Source: Lachnospiraceae bacterium UBA3863 (GTDB lineage Bacteria > Bacillota > Clostridia > Lachnospirales > Lachnospiraceae). Taken from it: a stretch of DNA of 10,489 nt. The notes beneath the pieces were generated by a model, which ran no database searches, was not told the DNA's origin, and saw only the letters and a list, made by a program, of their open reading frames with translations. The translations under genes and the position numbers were made by a program. Location: NCBI GenBank assembly GCA_002392385.1, contig DGGX01000217.1:313-10801 (forward strand). The letters run 5' to 3'. Positions within the stretch are counted from its first letter, which is position 1, and every line of letters starts with the position of its first letter. Below, piece by piece: positions 6,881-10,489 of this stretch.

Positions 6881-7177
6881 CACACAGGGGACGGTTCTCT
6901 GTGTGAGGCTGCCATATCATAAAAAGCACACTGCAGCCCCTCGCACCACGAATCACTTCGCAGTGATACACTAGGACCCGCCCGCCGTGTCTGACAGGCA
7001 ATGATCACAACTCGGCCACCGCTCCGATGAGCGGTGGCCTCAAACATGTGATCAATGAGCGGCGCGGACTGAACCCGCACCGCTCAGCCCGTCAGACGCA
7101 GCAAGCGGGTCTAAGTGTATCAAACTGCTCGTTCAAAGTGGTTCTCGCGGCTGCAGTGTGCCCTTTTATGTATGGCA
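6881..7177 (+). repeat. Dispersed structured element, complete copy (about 300 nt)
   Basis: Gene-free sequence dominated by one large fold. It opens with a hairpin at 6881-6905 (CACACAG ... CTGTGTG around GGGACGGTTCT). Then long imperfect inverted arms follow: TGCCATA (6910-6916) with TATGGCA (7171-7177); CATAAAA (6918-6924) with TTTTATG (7164-7170); GCACACTGCAGCC (6926-6938) with GGCTGCAGTGTGC (7149-7161); TGATACACT (6964-6972) with AGTGTATCA (7114-7122); GACCCGC (6975-6981) with GCGGGTC (7105-7111); GTCTGAC (6989-6995) with GTCAGAC (7091-7097). Inside are two hairpins: TGATCACA/TGTGATCA (7002-7009, 7047-7054) capped by GGCCACCGCTC/GAGCGGTGGCC (7014-7024, 7029-7039), and GAGCGG/CCGCTC (7057-7062, 7080-7085) capped by GCGG/CCGC. 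The left 121 nt recur at 10367-10489 at roughly 86% identity (hand alignment). GGGGACGGTTCTCTGT-type hairpins recall REP sequences mobilised by REP-associated tyrosine transposases; that link is from memory. Confidence 0.88.
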
Positions 7178-7269
7178 CACCGCGCAGCAGATCCTAACGG
7201 TGTAAAAAGAGAAGGCACAAAAGTGTGCATATAAACTTGATTATGAGCACAGGGGCAGGCACATATCTG

Positions 7270-7306
7270 CACACAACGGCACATTAAGAGCCGCTGTGTG
7301 TTTTTT
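7270..7306 (+). terminator. Intrinsic terminator upstream of the MFS gene
   Basis: CACACA (7270-7275) plus CGGC (7277-7280) pairs with GCCG (7290-7293) plus TGTGTG (7295-7300), with one A-C mismatch and a 9-nt loop, followed directly by TTTTTT (7301-7306). It could end read-through from the feo operon, or end a transcript of the structured element that lies just upstream. Since it sits 115 bp before the MFS start, it could also be an attenuator if the cassette promoter were upstream of it. Between 7307 and 7420 I see an 8-T run (7347-7354) and a weak TATCAT (7390-7395), but no convincing -35, so I do not call a promoter there. Confidence 0.8.
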
Positions 7307-7420
7307 AATACAGCTGTGTAAACTAAAATGAGTACCTGTACCCTGATTTTTTTTACTGGCACGGAAAATGCTGTTAGTTCTACTGTCGTTATCATAAACA
7401 TCTTCTAAAAGGGGTATATC

Positions 7421-8656
7421 ATGCAGAAAGAAAAGTTTACAAGTGTAGCCATCAAGGCTATCGTTATCGCAGTCATTTGTAACCTGCTCGCAGGTGCCCA
7501 GAACTGTTGGAGCATCCTGGGCAAGGGAATGATCTCCAGCTACGGCTGGACAGCCGCGCAGGCGTCAGCGCCTTATACCGTTCTTACCATTTGCGCCGCC
7601 AGCTTTGCCTCCGTCGCCGGCATGATCGGTGACAGGAAGGGTCCCAAGTATGGTATCATGCTCGCCGGTCTCCTGATGGGCGGCGGTCTGATCATCAGTG
7701 GATTCACCACTTCCCCCATCGTGATGATCCTCTCCGCGGGCGTCATGATCGGCTGCGGCTCCACCGCGCTGACCGCCAACACCTCCCCCGGTGCCGTCAA
7801 GAACAGCCCTGCCAGCCGCGCAGGTCTTGTCTCCGGTATCTGCACCGCCGGTATGGCCCTGGGTTCCCTCTACATGTCTCCGCTGGTCAACTTCCTGGTC
7901 AACAACTTCAGCGTGCGCACTGCGTTCGTCACCGTCGGCCTGATCGCGCTGATCGGAATGATCGTGATCGGCTCCCAGATGCCCACCCCTCCTCACCTGG
8001 CCACTACCGTGCTGACCCCTGAACAGGAAGCCGAGAGAGCAGCCCGTGATGCCAAGACCCTCTACAAGAGCAAACTGACCCCCGGCCAGGCTGTCAAGAC
8101 GTCTCCTTTCTGGATGATGTTCATTGTGTATCTCTGCTGCCAGCTCCTTGGCAACCTCGTTGTCTCTCAGGCTGCCAGTATCGCCTCCGTGCAGGCCAAC
8201 TGGGAGGGCGGCTACATCCTGATCATGGCTCTGGCCCTTGCCAACGGCTCCGGTCGTCTGCTGTCCGGCCTGTTCGCTGACAAGTTCGGCACCTTTGGCA
8301 CCTATCAAATCGTTCTGGCCATCCTGGGCGTCGTCATTGCCCTGTTCAGCTTCTTCCGCAGCCCCGGCCTCCTGATCCTCGGCGTCATCGTCATCGGCGT
8401 CTGCTACGGCGCTTCCGTCCCGCTGTCCGTCGACGCGGCGAGAGAGCTGTTCGGCGAGAAGTACCTCAGCACCATGACCGGTCTGATCTGGCTGGCCTTC
8501 GGTATCAGCGGCATCTTCGGCTCCTCCATCGCAGGATGGGCTTTTGACCGCACCGGGTCCTACACCGGTTCCTACATCATGGCAGTCTGCTTCTGCATCG
8601 TGGGCCTGATCTTTGCCACTCTGATGCGCAAAAAAGTCCTTGCCGCAGAAAAATAA
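7421..8656 (+). CDS. MFS transporter, OFA (oxalate/formate antiporter-like) type
   Basis: A 411-aa major facilitator with about 12 membrane helices in two halves, joined by a cytoplasmic loop around residues 190-225 rich in charged residues (TPEQEAERAARDAKTLYKSK). The N-terminal Q-N-C-W-S-I-L-G-K stretch (27-35) and YGWTAAQASAPYT (41-53) fit the OFA subfamily, whose members carry small organic anions. The MFS motif A between helices 2 and 3 is GMIGDRKGPKYG (67-78), and its second-half counterpart is GRLLSGLFADKFG (about 278-290). ATG 7421 follows AAAAGGGG (7407-7414) at 6 nt. It leads a three-gene cassette with an SDR enzyme and a nitroreductase, so its substrate is probably what they act on. 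Direction and substrate cannot be read from the sequence. MFS assignment is firm; the OFA placement is likely. Confidence 0.9.
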   Translation: MQKEKFTSVAIKAIVIAVICNLLAGAQNCWSILGKGMISSYGWTAAQASAPYTVLTICAASFASVAGMIGDRKGPKYGIMLAGLLMGGGLIISGFTTSPIVMILSAGVMIGCGSTALTANTSPGAVKNSPASRAGLVSGICTAGMALGSLYMSPLVNFLVNNFSVRTAFVTVGLIALIGMIVIGSQMPTPPHLATTVLTPEQEAERAARDAKTLYKSKLTPGQAVKTSPFWMMFIVYLCCQLLGNLVVSQAASIASVQANWEGGYILIMALALANGSGRLLSGLFADKFGTFGTYQIVLAILGVVIALFSFFRSPGLLILGVIVIGVCYGASVPLSVDAARELFGEKYLSTMTGLIWLAFGISGIFGSSIAGWAFDRTGSYTGSYIMAVCFCIVGLIFATLMRKKVLAAEK

Positions 8657-8660
8657 AAAA

Positions 8661-8700
8661 CTGTACAGTACAGAATATGCCGCGGACCGGGACAAGGTCC
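8661..8700 (+). other. Short dyads between MFS and SDR genes
   Basis: The 82-bp gap holds CTGTACAGTACAG (8661-8673), a palindrome centred on A, and GGACC (8684-8688) with GGTCC (8696-8700). Only TT follows the second, so it is not a convincing terminator and the two genes are probably co-transcribed. The first could be an operator or chance. Confidence 0.3.
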
Positions 8701-8738
8701 TTAAGCATTGAAGTAACAGAACAAAAGGGAGAACAAGC

Positions 8739-9533
8739 ATGAACATTCAGCTGCTGGAAGGAAAGACAGCCATCGTTACCGGAGCCAGTGAAGGGATCGG
8801 GTATTCCATCTCGGAGCTTTTTGCCAGAGAAGGAGCCACAGTCTACATGATCGCCAGAAGGCAGGAGAAGCTGGACGCCGCGGTGGCGCAGGCGAGAGAG
8901 GCCGCCGGAACGGACAAGATCTACGGCATCGCCGGCAGTGTCTCCGACAAGGATCTCTGCAAACAGATCTGCAAGAGGGTCTATGAGGAGCAGGGAGCCA
9001 TCGACATCCTGGTGAACAACGCCGGCATCTCCAACACCTATGGTATTGACAGTACCACGGACGAGGAATGGGAGGCTGTGATGGAGACCAACGTGAACGC
9101 GCTGTTCCGCTGGTGCAGGGAAGCTGCCGCCTATATGCTGGAGAAGCACAGCGGCAACATCCTCAACATCTCCTCCTGCTGCGGTTTCAAGCCCCTGTCC
9201 GGCTGTGCCTACAGTTCCTCCAAGGGTGCCGTGAACGCGCTGACCAAGAATATGGCCTATCGCTATGTGGACAGCGGCATCCGTGTCAACGCCCTGCTGC
9301 CCGGCCGTGTCATGACTCCCATGCAGTCCAAGAACAGGGCCAGGGAGGCGCAGGACGCCGGCAAGAACAAGACCAACATGCATACCTGGGGCGACAAGTA
9401 TATCAACAGGGATCTGCCGCCGCTCGGTCCTGACGGCCAGGCTTACCCGGCACTCTTCCTGGCCAGCGACATCCTGTCTCACGATGTCACCGGCGTCTGC
9501 TTGCCTGTGGACGGCGGATCGTATATGCTGTGA
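8739..9533 (+). CDS. Short-chain dehydrogenase/reductase (SDR family)
   Basis: A 264-aa classical SDR oxidoreductase, normal length, expected in the cytoplasm. Signature residues are all present: the nucleotide-binding TGASEGIG (14-21), NNAG (93-96), structural Asn N118, catalytic Ser in NISS (S145/S146), and Y158 and K162 in YSSSK. R40 and R41 after the second strand favour NADP(H) over NAD(H); this is a family rule, not a measurement. PG (188-189) and the closing VCLPVDGGSYML complete the fold. An insertion around residues 197-230 rich in Lys/Asn sits where the substrate loop lies and may shape specificity. ATG 8739 follows AAGGGAGA (8725-8732). It sits between the transporter and a nitroreductase, consistent with a ketone/alcohol step on an imported compound. 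I cannot name the substrate; many SDRs are annotated as 3-oxoacyl-ACP reductase by default, and I do not favour that here. Confidence 0.93.
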   Translation: MNIQLLEGKTAIVTGASEGIGYSISELFAREGATVYMIARRQEKLDAAVAQAREAAGTDKIYGIAGSVSDKDLCKQICKRVYEEQGAIDILVNNAGISNTYGIDSTTDEEWEAVMETNVNALFRWCREAAAYMLEKHSGNILNISSCCGFKPLSGCAYSSSKGAVNALTKNMAYRYVDSGIRVNALLPGRVMTPMQSKNRAREAQDAGKNKTNMHTWGDKYINRDLPPLGPDGQAYPALFLASDILSHDVTGVCLPVDGGSYML

Positions 9534-9645
9534 TTCGAGCCGGGAAGTCTTCTCGTAGACAGAAGAGTCAAGCAGCCCTGATGACCGGGTGAACGATACT
9601 GCACTGACCGCACACCAATGTTTGCAGAAAGGAGAACAAAAGCTC

Positions 9646-10338
9646 ATGAATGTTATGGAAGCGATCGAAGGAAGACATAGTGTCAGAGCATTTATTGACA
9701 AGGATGTCAGCGATGAGCTGCTGACCAAAGTCGTTAGCGCGGCGACCTGCGCTCCGTCCTGGGCGTGCACAAGGCCCTGGATCTACTATGTGGCAGCGGG
9801 CGATAAGCTCAAGAAGATCCGCGAGGAATATCTCCGCCTGGATGCCGAAGGCGTGGAGAAGAACAATGATCTGTTCACCATGCCCAAGTGGCCCGAGCGT
9901 GAGAACAACAATCAGCTCGAGTGGGGCAGACAGCGCTGCAGAGTTCAGTGGAATATCGATCCCAACTCCACGGATCCCGCTGAGCAGGCACGCTTTGCGG
10001 AGATCAGGAAACATATGCGCGAGATGAGCACCCGTTTCTTCGATGCTCCGGCAGTCATTTTCCCCTGCATGGACAAGAGCCTCCATAACTGGGCCCTCTA
10101 TGATATGGGTGCAGCCTCCATGAATATCCAGCTTGCCGCTTACGAGAACGGCCTCGGCTGCATCACCGCGTATCATATGGGATGCTATCCCGACGTCCTG
10201 CGCAGAGAACTGGGCATCCCCGGCAATCTTGCGGTCCTTCTGGGTATCGCCATCGGCTATAAGGATGAGGAGAGCTGCGAGAACAGGGATAAGGCAGTGC
10301 GCACACCTGTGAATGAGATTCTCACGATCGTGAGATAA
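9646..10338 (+). CDS. Nitroreductase-family FMN oxidoreductase
   Basis: A 230-aa member of the nitroreductase fold, usually FMN-dependent homodimers that use NAD(P)H to reduce nitro groups, quinones or activated double bonds. The N-terminal FMN phosphate motif RHSVR is at 10-14 in EAIEGRHSVRAF. The second conserved block reads APSWACTRPW (36-45), where most relatives have Asn at the place of C41 and often Gln at R43. The C-terminal block ENGLGCITAYHMG (167-179) is the usual G-x-G segment near the flavin. An insertion with many charged residues (about 60-130) makes it longer than minimal family members. I choose ATG 9646, after AAAGGAG (9628-9634) at 11 nt; an in-frame GTG at 9589 lacks a ribosome binding site and its 19 residues are not family-like. 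It lies 112 bp after the SDR gene, in a gap with only a weak hairpin (TCTTCT/AGAAGA near 9549-9567). Confidence 0.92.
   Translation: MNVMEAIEGRHSVRAFIDKDVSDELLTKVVSAATCAPSWACTRPWIYYVAAGDKLKKIREEYLRLDAEGVEKNNDLFTMPKWPERENNNQLEWGRQRCRVQWNIDPNSTDPAEQARFAEIRKHMREMSTRFFDAPAVIFPCMDKSLHNWALYDMGAASMNIQLAAYENGLGCITAYHMGCYPDVLRRELGIPGNLAVLLGIAIGYKDEESCENRDKAVRTPVNEILTIVR
10320..10335. other. Perfect 16-bp palindrome at the nitroreductase 3' end
   Basis: TCTCACGATCGTGAGA reads the same on both strands. It covers the codons for the last residues, up to the first base pairs before the stop (TAA 10336-10338). It could form a short stem, but no T-run follows. It may be chance or a protein-binding or processing site. 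Confidence 0.4.
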
Positions 10339-10364
10339 GAAGACCAAAATCGGCCTCTCACAGG

Positions 10365-10489
10365 CTCTCACAGGGGACGGTTCTCTGTGAGAGGTCTGCC
10401 AATACATAAAAAAGCACACTGCGGCCGCGAGCACCACGGATCACTTCGCAGTGAGACACTAAGACCCGCCCACTGTGTCTGACGGGCAA
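10365..10489 (+). repeat. Dispersed structured element, second copy (cut by window end)
   Basis: This is the left part of the same element as at 6881-7177, in the same orientation. The terminal hairpin is CTCTCACAG (10365-10373) with CTGTGAGAG (10385-10393) around GGGACGGTTCT. Where the first copy has an A-T pair in the second position of its 7-bp outer stem, this one has T-A, so pairing is kept by a double change. CTCTCACAGG is also duplicated just upstream (10355-10364 and 10365-10374). The left arm GCACACTGCGGCC, the ATCACT-TCGC-AGTGA hairpin and GACCCGCCC ... GTGTCTGACGGGC follow, and the window ends before the internal hairpins. The copy starts about 27 bp after the nitroreductase stop. 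Confidence 0.9.

Noticed and set aside
6941..7122. tRNA-like cloverleaf or tmRNA within the structured element
   Set aside because: Stem lengths, absence of a GGTTCRA-type T-loop and no CCA-type acceptor pattern do not fit a tRNA.
7248..7274. A third, partial copy of the terminal hairpin (CACAGGGGCAGG)
   Set aside because: Only about a dozen bases resemble CACAGGGGACGG, and the closing strand does not pair well; chance similarity is likely.
7307..7420. Promoter of the MFS cassette
   Set aside because: TATCAT (7390-7395) has no credible -35 at 16-18 bp; a promoter probably exists here, but I cannot place it.
9589..9645. GTG start for the nitroreductase at 9589
   Set aside because: No Shine-Dalgarno precedes it, and the extra residues are not family-like; ATG 9646 is downstream of AAAGGAG.

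Overview
The window looks like chromosomal DNA from a fairly GC-rich Clostridia member, most likely Lachnospiraceae. This rests on the wording of GyrA, the gyrB-gyrA order, the feoA-feoA-feoB operon with a FeoB-associated Cys-rich membrane protein, and strong AGGAGG-type ribosome binding sites. No rRNA, tRNA, CRISPR array or transposase gene is visible. All ten genes are on the + strand.

Region 1 (1-3330) is the DNA gyrase locus: the 3' end of gyrB, a 302-bp gap full of nested and tandem palindromes, complete gyrA, and a strong intrinsic terminator. The gap is not ordinary spacer. Three hairpins can be closed by a 10-bp stem that begins on the gyrB stop codon, and the last hairpin plus the closing strand is tandemly copied at 49-bp intervals.

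Region 2 (3331-6866) is a ferrous-iron uptake operon: an AT-rich regulatory region with a good sigma-A-type promoter and several GTTA/TAAC dyads, a foldable 5' leader, two FeoA proteins, FeoB, a 135-bp structured gap, a Cys-rich one-helix protein, and a one-helix protein with a heavy-metal-associated (HMA) domain. FeoB would import Fe(II) by a GTP-gated route. The FeoA pair would modulate it, and the two small membrane-anchored Cys proteins may handle metal at the inner face.

Region 3 (6867-7420) is a 554-bp gene-free stretch. Most of it is one roughly 300-nt element with a terminal hairpin, long imperfect inverted arms (about 6910-6999 with 7087-7177) and two internal hairpins. A strong terminator (7270-7306) follows. 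A second copy of the left part of the same element, in the same orientation, starts at about 10365 and runs off the window.

Region 4 (7421-10338) is a three-gene cassette: an MFS transporter of the oxalate/formate antiporter (OFA) type, a short-chain dehydrogenase/reductase and a nitroreductase-family flavoprotein. It reads like an uptake-plus-redox module for a small organic substrate that cannot be named from sequence alone. It is bracketed by the two direct copies of the structured element. The main candidates for something undescribed are this structured dispersed element, the branched palindromic element between gyrB and gyrA, and the feo leader/operator region.
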